A stretch of 64,000 nucleotides of DNA from Oxalobacteraceae bacterium (lineage in GTDB: Bacteria; Pseudomonadota; Gammaproteobacteria; Burkholderiales; Burkholderiaceae_D). The notes beneath the pieces were generated by a model. That model had not been told where the DNA came from. It made no database searches and saw only the letters and a list, made by a program, of their open reading frames with translations. The translations under genes and the position numbers were made by a program. Positions 56,132-64,000 of the stretch are shown here, in pieces (position 1 is the first letter of the stretch; every line of letters begins with the position of its first letter). The DNA lies in assembly GCA_021299035.1 (NCBI GenBank), contig JAJTGD010000005.1, positions 48,437-112,436 of the forward strand. Reading direction: 5' to 3'.

Positions 56132-56839
56132 ATGCACACACCACGCCGCTACCGCTACTACGACCTGCTGTTGGCGGCCTTTGTTGTCGCGCTACTTTGC
56201 TCCAATCTGATCGGCGCCGGCAAGGCGGCAGTACTCACGCTACCGATACTGGGCGAAGTTACCTTCGGCGCGGGTATCTTGTTTTTCCCAATCTCCTACC
56301 TTTTCGGTGACATCCTGACCGAGGTCTATGGCTACGCCCATGATCGGCGCGCCGTCTGGGCTGGTTTCGCTGCGCTGCTGTTCGCGGCAGTGATGTCACT
56401 GGTGGTCATACAGCTCCCACCTGCCGGTGGCGACTACATGGACGGGTACCAGAAGGGCTTGGAGACCGTATTCGGCAACACCTGGCGCATTGTGCTGGCG
56501 TCGATTATTGCGTTCTGGGCGGGCAGCTTGGTGAATGCCTATGTCATGGCCAAGATGAAAATCATGACCGCAGGCCGCCATTTGTGGATGCGAACCATAG
56601 GCTCCACTGCGGCGGGCGAACTGATCGACTCCGGGATTTTTTACATGACCGCGTTTTATGGCATCTGGTCAACCGAGCAAGTGATCGCTGTCGCGATCGC
56701 GCAGTATTTTCTGAAAACGGGCTGGGAAGTCGTCATGACTCCAGTGACGTACCGGGTAGTTGCTTGGCTGAAGAAAAAGGAAGACGAGGATTACTACGAC
56801 GTTGGCACCAACTTCTCACCGTTCAAAGTCGGTGTTTGA
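56132..56839 (+). CDS. yhhQ: Queuosine-precursor transporter (YhhQ/VUT family)
   Basis: 235 residues with six membrane helices. Landmarks: LLCSNLIGAGKAAVL, ISYLFGDILTEVYGY and the later GSTAAGELIDSGIFYM. YhhQ imports preQ0/preQ1 for queuosine tRNA modification in E. coli. It begins one base after the preceding gene and may be co-transcribed. No preQ1 riboswitch is seen upstream. Confidence 0.9.
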   Translation: MHTPRRYRYYDLLLAAFVVALLCSNLIGAGKAAVLTLPILGEVTFGAGILFFPISYLFGDILTEVYGYAHDRRAVWAGFAALLFAAVMSLVVIQLPPAGGDYMDGYQKGLETVFGNTWRIVLASIIAFWAGSLVNAYVMAKMKIMTAGRHLWMRTIGSTAAGELIDSGIFYMTAFYGIWSTEQVIAVAIAQYFLKTGWEVVMTPVTYRVVAWLKKKEDEDYYDVGTNFSPFKVGV

Positions 56840-56936
56840 ATCGGTATTTGAAGCCTCCGACAATAGTTCGCAGACATCATCTGCAAGACTCCTTTTTGTC
56901 AGAGGCTTTTACTTATTCAGAGCACGTGTTGCGAGA

Positions 56937-58061
56937 TTAGAGCTTATCTAACGCTGCAGAAAGATGGCCGACAGTTCGCTCGATGTTAGTGAGCTTCTCC
57001 AAGCCGAACAGGCCAATCCGGAAAGTGCGGAAATCCTGACGCTCACCCACTTGCAAAGGTACACCCGCCGCTGTTTGCATACCGAGCGCCATGAACTTTT
57101 TACCGTTCTGAATATCCGGATCTTCGGTATAGCTAACGACCACACAGGGCGCTTGAAAGCCGGGCGCCGCAACGCTTGGGAAACCTCGCGCTTCCAGCAT
57201 CTTACGCACCTGGATACCCAGTTCGACCTGTTGCGCTTTCAGGTGATCAAAGCCCAGGGCTTGGGTCTCGCGCATCACATCGCGCAATATACGGAGTGAA
57301 TCCGTCGGCATCGTGGTGTGATAAACATGCGAGCCTTTTTCATAGGTCTCGACCACCTGCAGCCATTTCTTCAGATCGCAGGAGTAACTCGTGCTGGTGG
57401 TGGATTCGATGCGCTCGCGCGCGCGCTCCGACATCGCGATCAGCGCGCAACATGGCGAGCTGCTCCAACCCTTCTGCGGCGCACTGATCACCACATCCAC
57501 TTTTGATGCTGCCATATCGACCCACATTGCGCCCGAAGCAATACAGTCGAGCACAAACAGTCCATCGACCGCTTGCACTGCTTCGCCCACGGCGCGCAGG
57601 TACTCAGGCGGCAGGATCAGACCTGCGGAGGTTTCTACATGTGGCGCGAACACGACCGCTGGCTTGTGCTCTTTGATCCACGCCACCACTTCATCAATCG
57701 CGGGTGGCTTGTACTGCTGCTGGAAACCTTCGACCTCCGGTGATGAAGTCATCACATGAAGCTGATCGGAGATGTGGCCCATCTCGAAGATTTGCGTCCA
57801 GCGGTAGCTAAACCAACCATTTCGAATCACGAGACACTTACGACCCGTCGCGAATTGGCGCGCTACAGCCTCCATGCCGTAGGTACCGCTACCAGGAACC
57901 ACCACCGCGGATTTAGCGCGGTACACCTCTTTTAAGATGCTGGAGATGTCGTTGACCACCCCCATGAAAGATTTCGACATGTGGTTCAGCGAACGATCGG
58001 TGTACACCACCGAAAACTCGAGCAGACCGTCGGGATCGACGTGGGGTAGCAAACCTGGCAT
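56937..58061 (-). CDS. Class-V aminotransferase (alanine-glyoxylate type)
   Basis: 374 residues from the ATG at 58061 (AGGA upstream). PLP fold type I: GSGTYGMEAVARQF phosphate-binding helix and Schiff-base Lys197 in SAPQKGWSSSP. Members of this group transfer amino groups between alanine or serine and glyoxylate. The substrate cannot be set from sequence alone. It lies between yhhQ and fhs, on the opposite strand to both. Confidence 0.88.
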   Translation of the reverse strand: MPGLLPHVDPDGLLEFSVVYTDRSLNHMSKSFMGVVNDISSILKEVYRAKSAVVVPGSGTYGMEAVARQFATGRKCLVIRNGWFSYRWTQIFEMGHISDQLHVMTSSPEVEGFQQQYKPPAIDEVVAWIKEHKPAVVFAPHVETSAGLILPPEYLRAVGEAVQAVDGLFVLDCIASGAMWVDMAASKVDVVISAPQKGWSSSPCCALIAMSERARERIESTTSTSYSCDLKKWLQVVETYEKGSHVYHTTMPTDSLRILRDVMRETQALGFDHLKAQQVELGIQVRKMLEARGFPSVAAPGFQAPCVVVSYTEDPDIQNGKKFMALGMQTAAGVPLQVGERQDFRTFRIGLFGLEKLTNIERTVGHLSAALDKL

Positions 58062-58254
58062 GGCTATCCTGTTAGCAAAGTAATTATGAAAACGTGTTTT
58101 CAAAGCTGCAAATAGATGCGAAGTTTATCAGACCCGATCAAACGAATCGGGCCCACCCCCTGCAAATGCGTGGGTATGGCACGAAAAACAGCCGCGCGCA
58201 TCTGCAACTCGCTTTAGAATTTAGGCCCCAAAGACAAAATATTATTGGAGACAT

Positions 58255-59925
58255 ATGGAAAGCGATATCGAAATTGCTCAAAAGGCAAAAATGAACAAGG
58301 TGCTCGATGTCGCCGCCGGACTCGGAATTCCAGAGGATGCGATCGAGCCCTACGGCCACTACAAAGGCAAGGTGGCGCTCGCCTACCTCGACACGCTCAA
58401 GAGCCGCCCAGATGGCAAACTAGTGTTGGTGACTGCCATCAGCCCAACACCTGCTGGTGAAGGAAAAACCACCACTACGGTTGGGTTGGGTGATGCATTG
58501 AATAGAATCGGTAAGAAAGCCGTCATCTGCCTACGTGAACCGTCGCTCGGCCCCGTGTTCGGCGTCAAAGGCGGTGCCGCTGGCGGTGGACACGCGCAGA
58601 TCGTCCCGATGGAAGATATCAACCTTCACTTCACTGGTGATTTCTCCGCCATCGCGCTCGCCAACAACCTATTGGCGGCAATGATCGACAACCATATCAA
58701 CCATGGCAACACGCTTGATATTGATCCGCGCCGCATTACCTGGAAGCGCGTAGTCGACATGAATGATCGTGCGCTACGCGACATTATTGTCGGCATTGGC
58801 GGTACTGCGAATGGCTTTGTCCGCCAGGACGGTTTCGATATCGTGGTGGCGTCCGAGGTGATGGCGATCTTCTGTCTTTCAACGTCGGTACAAGATCTGA
58901 AGAAACGCTTGGGCGATATCGTGATTGGCTACACGCGTGACCAGAAGCCGGTGCATGCACGTGACCTCAACGCGCATGGCGCGATGACAGTTCTGCTAAA
59001 AGATGCGCTTCAGCCTAATCTGGTTCAGACCCTCGAGAATAATCCTGCGTTTGTGCATGGCGGCCCGTTCGCCAACATTGCACATGGTTGCAACTCCGTG
59101 ATCGCTACCCAAAGCGCGCTCAAGCTTGGTGATTATGTAGTGACCGAGGCAGGCTTCGGCGCTGACCTGGGTGCTGAAAAGTTCATTGACATCAAGTGCC
59201 GCAAAACTGGCCTCACCCCATCTGCTTGCGTGCTGGTAGCAACCATTCGCGCGCTCAAGTACCACGGTGGTAAGGATGTCAAAGAGTTGAACAGCGAAGA
59301 CCTGGATGCCCTGAAAAAAGGCATGGTCAATCTGGAACGTCATGTCGACAACGTGACCAATCAGTATGGCTTGCCCTGCGTGGTATCCATCAATCGTTTC
59401 ACCGCTGATACCGATGCCGAGATCGCACTGGTGACTGAGCGCATGAAAGCGCTCGGCGTCAACGTGGTACTCGCTGAGCACTGGGCAAAAGGTAGTGCCG
59501 GAGCAGAGGCACTGGCGCACGAGGTGGTTCGTTTGTCTGAGCGCGGTGGCTCACACAAGTTTGTCTACGAAGATGGCGACTCGCTGCTTGAAAAAATGAG
59601 AAAAGTTGCCACTAAAATCTACGGTGCGTCAGACATCAGCGCCTCTGCCAAGGTGAAGCAACAGCTGAAGTCCTTTGAAGAAGCGGGCTATGCGCATTAC
59701 CCGATCTGCGTCGCGAAGACACAATCGTCATTCAGTACGGATGCCACGTCACGAGGCGCGCCAAGCGGCCATGTCGTCAATGTTCGTGAAGTTCGACTGG
59801 CTGCAGGCGCACAGTTCATCGTGATGATCTGCGGTGACATCATGACCATGCCTGGCCTGCCGAAGGTACCGAGTGCGGTGAAGATCGACATCGATGACAA
59901 CGGGAAGGTCGTTGGGCTTTTCTGA
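58255..59925 (+). CDS. fhs: Formate-tetrahydrofolate ligase
   Basis: 556 residues. It makes 10-formyl-THF from formate, ATP and THF. P-loop TPAGEGKTT (65-73), then [20 protein letters not shown] and [15 protein letters not shown] are family motifs. GGAG precedes the ATG. Formate released by BoxC is a plausible substrate. Two further genes (methyltransferase, modB) follow with overlaps. Confidence 0.97.
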   Translation: MESDIEIAQKAKMNKVLDVAAGLGIPEDAIEPYGHYKGKVALAYLDTLKSRPDGKLVLVTAISPTPAGEGKTTTTVGLGDALNRIGKKAVICLREPSLGPVFGVKGGAAGGGHAQIVPMEDINLHFTGDFSAIALANNLLAAMIDNHINHGNTLDIDPRRITWKRVVDMNDRALRDIIVGIGGTANGFVRQDGFDIVVASEVMAIFCLSTSVQDLKKRLGDIVIGYTRDQKPVHARDLNAHGAMTVLLKDALQPNLVQTLENNPAFVHGGPFANIAHGCNSVIATQSALKLGDYVVTEAGFGADLGAEKFIDIKCRKTGLTPSACVLVATIRALKYHGGKDVKELNSEDLDALKKGMVNLERHVDNVTNQYGLPCVVSINRFTADTDAEIALVTERMKALGVNVVLAEHWAKGSAGAEALAHEVVRLSERGGSHKFVYEDGDSLLEKMRKVATKIYGASDISASAKVKQQLKSFEEAGYAHYPICVAKTQSSFSTDATSRGAPSGHVVNVREVRLAAGAQFIVMICGDIMTMPGLPKVPSAVKIDIDDNGKVVGLF

Positions 59926-60739
59926 CGACGACGGCCAGGTACCTAGTCGGAACGATCACTTTAGCGCAGTCGCTTCTGAGTATGCGGATTTTCGCCCCCG
60001 CTACCCAGAAGCGATGTTCGACTGGCTAACAGCGCAGGCTCATGAGCACGAGCTTGCCTGGGATTGTGGCTGCGGCAGCGGGCAAGCATCTACCGAACTG
60101 GCGAAACGCTTTAACCGTGTTCATGCCACCGACATCAGCCCAAATCAAATCCGAGTCGCAGAGCAATGTGCCGGCGTCAAGTATGTCGTCGCTAGCGCAG
60201 AACGCAGTGGCCTACCCGACCACTGTGCGGATTTGATAACGGTGGCACAGGCACTGCACTGGTTCGACCTGCCATTCTTTTATGAAGAAGTGCGCCGCGT
60301 AGGCAAACCCGGAGCGTTGATCGCAGCCTGGACCTATGGCACCGTTCAAGCCGATCACCAGGATGTAAACTCTGTAGTACAGTTTTTTTACCGCGATGTC
60401 GTCGGGCCGTTTTGGCCACCTGAGCGTCACCACGTCGAGACCGGCTACCGAGAGCTTGAATTCCCCTTCACGCCAATCGCAACACCCGAGTTCACAATGA
60501 AGCAGCAGTGGACGCTGCCGCAGTTGCTTGGTTACTTTCGCTCATGGTCAGCCACAGCTCGATACACAGAAGAGAATCGGATAGATCCGACACTCGCTTT
60601 GGAGAAAGCTCTACTATCGGCTTGGGGCGAACCGCAACAGAGGCACGAGATTTGCTGGCCTTTGTCGATACGAGCGGCTCGCCTGGATGGGGGAAGTAAT
60701 CTCACCATCCATGTAAGCAAAGCAGCCCGCGCACTATGA
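59894..60739 (+). CDS. SAM-dependent methyltransferase (class I)
   Basis: 281 residues if started at the ATG at 59894, inside the fhs 3' end; a later start is possible. Motif [17 protein letters not shown] and motif [17 protein letters not shown] are clear, plus [20 protein letters not shown] typical of Methyltransf_11. The target is unknown. It overlaps modB by four bases, suggesting one transcript with modBC although a link to molybdate is not evident. Confidence 0.75.
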   Translation: MTTGRSLGFSDDDGQVPSRNDHFSAVASEYADFRPRYPEAMFDWLTAQAHEHELAWDCGCGSGQASTELAKRFNRVHATDISPNQIRVAEQCAGVKYVVASAERSGLPDHCADLITVAQALHWFDLPFFYEEVRRVGKPGALIAAWTYGTVQADHQDVNSVVQFFYRDVVGPFWPPERHHVETGYRELEFPFTPIATPEFTMKQQWTLPQLLGYFRSWSATARYTEENRIDPTLALEKALLSAWGEPQQRHEICWPLSIRAARLDGGSNLTIHVSKAARAL

Positions 60740-61389
60740 CCCTCGAACCTGAAGCGCTACAAGCCTTGTGGCTAACCGCCAAAGTATCGGCGGTGGTCAC
60801 GTTCATTTTGCTACTGCTCGGCACACCAATCGCTTGGTGGCTGGCACGCACCCAATCCCGCTTGAAAGCACCGATCTCTGCCATCGTGGCACTGCCCCTG
60901 GTACTGCCACTAGCGATGGGTCCGCACGGCTTTGCAGGTCAGCTTACCGAATCACTTGGCCTCGGCCTGCTGCCATTTACCTTCTGGGGTTTGGTGGTTG
61001 CTTCAGTGTTCTACTCTTTACCCTTCATGGTGCAGCCGCTACAAAGCGCCTTCGAATCCATCGGACGTCGACCGCTGGAAGTAGCAGCGACGCTACGGGC
61101 GACACCACTCGATGCATTTTTCAGCGTTGTCGTGCCTATGGCACTACCCGGATTTTTAACAGCATCGGTGATGAGCTTTGCGCACACCGTCGGTGAATTC
61201 GGCGTTGTGCTGATGATCGGTGGCAATCTCGCTGGTGAAACGCGTGTTGCATCGGTACAGATTTACGATTATGTCGAGGCGATGCAATACGAGCACGCAC
61301 ATGCAATGGCTGCGGTGCTGATTGGGTTCTCTTTCATTGTGCTGCTAGTACTGCACCTATCGCGCCCAAAAGCGCAGAGCACGCAGTGA
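60736..61389 (+). CDS. modB: Molybdate ABC transporter permease ModB
   Basis: 217 residues with about five membrane helices. The ABC-permease loop (EVAATLRATPLDAFFSVVVP) and GEFGVVLMIGGNLAGETRVA are ModB-like. One helix is unusual: the expected LPLVLPPTVLGFYLL... stretch reads LPLVLPLAMGPHGF, as if ~9 residues were deleted in frame. That may change or weaken transport. Overlaps the methyltransferase gene and precedes modC by one base. No modA is visible. Confidence 0.85.
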   Translation: MTLEPEALQALWLTAKVSAVVTFILLLLGTPIAWWLARTQSRLKAPISAIVALPLVLPLAMGPHGFAGQLTESLGLGLLPFTFWGLVVASVFYSLPFMVQPLQSAFESIGRRPLEVAATLRATPLDAFFSVVVPMALPGFLTASVMSFAHTVGEFGVVLMIGGNLAGETRVASVQIYDYVEAMQYEHAHAMAAVLIGFSFIVLLVLHLSRPKAQSTQ

Positions 61390-61390
61390 G

Positions 61391-62455
61391 ATGAGCCTGC
61401 GCCTTAAATTCACTTTAACGCGCGCTGACTTCGCGTTGCATGTCGACCTGCAGCTGCCAGGGCGCGGTGTCACTGCGCTGTTCGGTCCCTCGGGCTGTGG
61501 CAAGACCACGCTGCTGCGCTGTATCGCTGGGTTGGAGCGTGCATCCGGCTCGCTGATGGTGAATGAACACCTGTGGCAAGACGCTACACACTTCACGCCC
61601 ACCCATCAACGTGCAATTGGCTATGTATTTCAGGAAGCGAGTCTGTTTCCACATCTCTCGGTACGCGGCAATCTACAGTACGGCATGAAGCGCGCCAGTC
61701 GTAATGGCAACGTAGCGATTGATCCGATTATTGACCTGCTTGGCATTCGTGCTTTACTCGATCGGAAGCCCGAAGGTTTATCAGGCGGCGAACGACAACG
61801 AGTTGCCATCGCGCGCGCGCTGGCTGTTGACCCGCAGCTATTGTTGATGGACGAGCCACTTGCCGCGCTCGACCTGAAGCGTAAACAGGAAATCCTTCCC
61901 TATCTCGACCGGCTACAGGCCACGCTGGAGATTCCGATTCTTTACGTGACCCACTCGCCCGACGAGGTAGTTCGACTCGCACACCACTTGGTCGTGATGG
62001 ACGCTGGCAGCGTTGTCGCCAGCGGTGAACTAGCTGACACGCTGTCGCAACTTGATCTGCCGGTAAAGCTCGGTCAGGAGGCCGGTGTCGTCATCGATTC
62101 CGTAGTTGGCAGCATTGAGTCGCAATGGCACCTAACGCGTATGGACTTCGACGGTGGCTCGGTCTGGATCCGAGATCCGGGCTTGGCGCTAGGGGCTAAA
62201 GCGCGCGTTCGTATCCTTGCCAGTGATGTCAGCCTGGCGCGCGAACAACCGGGCAAGAGCAGTATTCAAAACGTGCTTCAGGGTCAGATTGATGGGATGA
62301 GAGATGACGAGCATCCCGGGCTGGTGCTGGTGCGCGTAAAGATCGGCGAAACAGCCCTACTCGCACGGGTGACGAAGCGCGCGGTATCCGAGCTAGCGCT
62401 GAAGACAGGTGACACTGTGTGGACGCAGGTAAAATCGGTAGCACTCGCTCGCTGA
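61391..62455 (+). CDS. modC: Molybdate ABC transporter ATPase ModC
   Basis: 354 residues. Walker A GPSGCGKTT (32-40), signature LSGGERQRVAIARAL (130-144), Walker B LLLMDEPLAALD and the H-loop THSPDE are intact. The last ~65 residues form the MOP/TOBE oxyanion-binding domain (IQNVLQGQIDGM, VLVRVKIGETALLARVTKRA) seen in ModC. Adjacent to modB. The periplasmic ModA is missing from the window. Confidence 0.93.
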   Translation: MSLRLKFTLTRADFALHVDLQLPGRGVTALFGPSGCGKTTLLRCIAGLERASGSLMVNEHLWQDATHFTPTHQRAIGYVFQEASLFPHLSVRGNLQYGMKRASRNGNVAIDPIIDLLGIRALLDRKPEGLSGGERQRVAIARALAVDPQLLLMDEPLAALDLKRKQEILPYLDRLQATLEIPILYVTHSPDEVVRLAHHLVVMDAGSVVASGELADTLSQLDLPVKLGQEAGVVIDSVVGSIESQWHLTRMDFDGGSVWIRDPGLALGAKARVRILASDVSLAREQPGKSSIQNVLQGQIDGMRDDEHPGLVLVRVKIGETALLARVTKRAVSELALKTGDTVWTQVKSVALAR

Positions 62456-62465
62456 CAATTAGCCC

Positions 62466-62897
62466 ATGCGCCCTGATTCGCTTATTTCGTTCATTTTGCT
62501 TGTCGTGCTGACTGCTTTTGGCACGAACGTAGCAGCCGACACGCTGCGATTTAACTGCCGTGGCTACATGCCGATTTATCTTGGCAGTTGGGTGCCTATC
62601 AATCCGGATCCCAGTGACTTCGACCCGCTGACCATCGAAGTCGATGAGTCGACCAAGATGACCGGCTTCACACTGACCATGATCGGTCGCGTCAGTTTTG
62701 CCACCAAGGTCAGCGAGGCGCATGTAAAAGGCGCGATCGCTTATAAAAAACTGATGATCGATGACATGATCGAGTTCATCGATTTCAATCTGAATCGGGG
62801 CACGGGTGAGGTGACGATCACTGCGCTCCAGAAATCTCCCCGCCGTGGCCGTATGCTCTATCGAGGCAAGTGCAACTTGTACAAGCCGCCGTTTTGA
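62466..62897 (+). CDS. Secreted hypothetical protein
   Basis: 143 residues with a signal peptide ending near NVAAD. Two cysteines (FNCRGYM and GKCNLY) bracket the mature domain and may form a disulfide. Family not recognised. It lies 10 bp after modC and may be co-transcribed. Confidence 0.55.
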   Translation: MRPDSLISFILLVVLTAFGTNVAADTLRFNCRGYMPIYLGSWVPINPDPSDFDPLTIEVDESTKMTGFTLTMIGRVSFATKVSEAHVKGAIAYKKLMIDDMIEFIDFNLNRGTGEVTITALQKSPRRGRMLYRGKCNLYKPPF

Positions 62898-62903
62898 GGT
62901 GTC

Positions 62904-62921
62904 TCGGTTCTCACGAACCGA
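62904..62921. terminator. Hairpin after the hypothetical gene
   Basis: TCGGTTC-TCAC-GAACCGA, seven base pairs, six bases past the stop. No T run, so termination is uncertain. Confidence 0.35.
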
Positions 62922-63092
62922 TCATTGCAATCATCGTTTTGCCTTGAATCTTGTGACCTCACCCATTATTTGTACCTCATTGTTTATTAAAGGAAATTTT
63001 TCCAATCCGACCCTATACGCGGCACCCCCCTGACCCACCTGAAGTGGGATATACTTCCGCCATATACGGATACCTACAAAGAGGATCAGACG

Positions 63093-63329
63093 ATGGCCAT
63101 TTCTACTGTTTTTATCAATAACCGCACCCAGGCGGTCCGACTTCCTGCAGAGGTACGTTTGCCGGAAGGGGTGAAGCGAGTCAACGTCAGGGCAATCGGC
63201 AATGAGCGAATCATCGCGCCAGTCGAGAACACTTGGGACAGCTTTTTTATCGATGGCCTGCAAGCCAGTGACGACTTCATGACCGAGCGCGCCAGCCAGC
63301 AACAGCACGACCGGGAAGCACTCGAATGA
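63093..63329 (+). CDS. vapB: VapB-family antitoxin (second locus)
   Basis: 78 residues with the AbrB-type DNA-binding start (VFINNRTQAVRLPAEVRLPE) and an acidic tail. Overlaps vapC by four bases. A TATACT -10-like hexamer lies at 63050-63055. It differs clearly from the first vapB (8673) and is not a recent duplicate. Confidence 0.85.
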   Translation: MAISTVFINNRTQAVRLPAEVRLPEGVKRVNVRAIGNERIIAPVENTWDSFFIDGLQASDDFMTERASQQQHDREALE

Positions 63330-63736
63330 TCCGCTATCTGCTGGACACTAACATCGTGATCTATGTAATCAAGAAGCGCCCAGTGGAAGTTCTGCAGGCG
63401 TTTAATGAGAACAGCGGCAGAATGGCGATCTCAAGCATCACTCTGGCAGAGCTTTTTCATGGTGCAGAAAAAAGTGCGCGCTGCGCCGAAAATCTGAAGG
63501 TGATCGATGACTTCACAAGTAGATTGGAGGTTCTACCTTACACACCGAAAGCGGCTCAGCATTACGGCTCAATACGGGCTGCATTGGAAAGAAGTGGCGA
63601 GACTATAGGCATTAATGACCTTCACATCTCAGCACACGCACGCAGCGAGGGACTCGTGCTAGTTACAAACAACCTTAGAGAATTCGAGCGCGTGCCAGCA
63701 CTAGAAACAGAGAACTGGATCAGCGCCGCAGGATGA
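63326..63736 (+). CDS. vapC: VapC PIN-domain toxin (second locus)
   Basis: 136 residues of PIN domain. Acidic residues Asp7 (YLLDTN), Glu42 (LAELFHG) and Asp98 (INDLHISAHA) are present; the fourth position is Asn in VTNNLREF, as in many FitB/VapC toxins. Probably an active RNase. It stands next to a bidirectional terminator and tRNA-Glu, like the first vapBC beside tRNA-Arg. Confidence 0.9.
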   Translation: MIRYLLDTNIVIYVIKKRPVEVLQAFNENSGRMAISSITLAELFHGAEKSARCAENLKVIDDFTSRLEVLPYTPKAAQHYGSIRAALERSGETIGINDLHISAHARSEGLVLVTNNLREFERVPALETENWISAAG

Positions 63737-63760
63737 CTAATCCAGGTGACAATCCGACGA

Positions 63761-63794
63761 AAAAAAGCCGGTATCTTTCGATACCGGCCTTTTA
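63761..63794. terminator. Bidirectional terminator between vapC and tRNA-Glu
   Basis: AAAAGCCGGTATC-TTTC-GATACCGGCCTTTT hairpin with A and T runs on both sides, serving vapC and the converging tRNA genes. Confidence 0.9.
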
Positions 63795-63797
63795 ATT

Positions 63798-63873
63798 TGG
63801 CGTCCCCACGGGGATTCGAACCCCGGTACTCACCGTGAAAGGGTGATGTCCTAGGCCTCTAGACGATGGGGAC
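63798..63873 (-). tRNA. tRNA-Glu (anticodon TTC)
   Basis: 76 nt with acceptor GTCCCCA/TGGGGAC, encoded CCA, anticodon loop CTTTCAC giving TTC, and an intact T-arm CGGGGTTCGAATCCCCG. Confidence 0.97.
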
Positions 63874-63932
63874 AAAACTTGCCCAAACTGCTTGGCCTTG
63901 TTACTGCACGCCGAAGTACCTGTAAAACTCAG

Positions 63933-64000
<68 letters not shown>

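Noticed and set aside
63048..63076. Possible palindrome upstream of the second vapBC
   Set aside because: GATATAC and CATATACGG are direct, not inverted, similarities; no convincing operator.

Overview
The window looks like chromosomal DNA of a betaproteobacterium (Burkholderiales/Rhodocyclales type). The evidence is the set of gene orders and families: yhbY / rlmE-ftsH-folP-glmM, carAB-greA, glnA-ntrB-ntrC, an EarP-type elongation factor P with Arg32, an aerobic benzoyl-CoA (box) cluster, and a TRAP transporter. Species cannot be named from the sequence alone. All calls are from reading the sequence; no database was searched.

Layout. Positions 1-9.4 kb are accessory and visibly more AT-rich. 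They hold a FixJ/LuxR response regulator cut by the left edge, a small HTH protein, a TRL-like lipoprotein, a caspase-fold lipoprotein followed by a membrane LytTR regulator, an outer-membrane barrel and a decayed IS256-type transposase. From 5.4 to 9.4 kb there is an array of three small cassettes. Each begins with a partial copy of the 3' half of tRNA-Arg(TCT) and a shared ~100-bp coding-like tail, and the array ends at the intact tRNA-Arg gene (9346-9422). The cargoes are hicBA, a DUF1311/membrane-protein pair and vapBC.

9.4-24.6 kb is core: tRNA-Pro, tRNA-Arg, glmM, folP, ftsH, rlmE, yhbY, a REP-flanked tandem repeat, DUF4149, greA, carB, carA, a GlcG/HbpS-like protein, an NlpC/P60 peptidase, a patatin lipoprotein and a CorA/ZntB transporter. 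24.7-33.3 kb holds phosphate and nitrogen genes: a phosphate-type porin divergent from ppx with a Pho-box-like site between them, then ntrC, ntrB, a DUF4124 gene and glnA behind a sigma-54 promoter with upstream NtrC-type sites. 33.3-37.8 kb has a hypothetical gene, prfC, a CelD-like acyltransferase, uspA and a candidate small RNA. 37.8-46.0 kb is the aerobic benzoate pathway (boxA, boxB, boxC, boxR, benzoate-CoA ligase, alpha/beta hydrolase). 46-52.6 kb has DUF3429, a small HTH protein, a DctPQM TRAP system, a surface-adhesin-E protein, efp and earP. 52.7-56.9 kb has a family-2 glycosyltransferase plus outer-membrane barrel, a bactofilin and a YhhQ transporter. 56.9-64 kb has an aminotransferase, fhs, a methyltransferase, modBC without modA, a secreted hypothetical protein, a second vapBC and tRNA-Glu and tRNA-Ala at the edge.

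How the genes work together. Benzoate is activated to benzoyl-CoA by the ligase, epoxidised by BoxAB and ring-opened by BoxC, under BoxR. NtrB/NtrC control glnA through the sigma-54 promoter. The Pho-like site suggests joint phosphate control of the porin and polyphosphate turnover. EarP modifies EF-P at Arg32. The most unusual parts are the tRNA-Arg cassette array, the caspase-LytTR pair and the small-RNA candidate at 37.6 kb.
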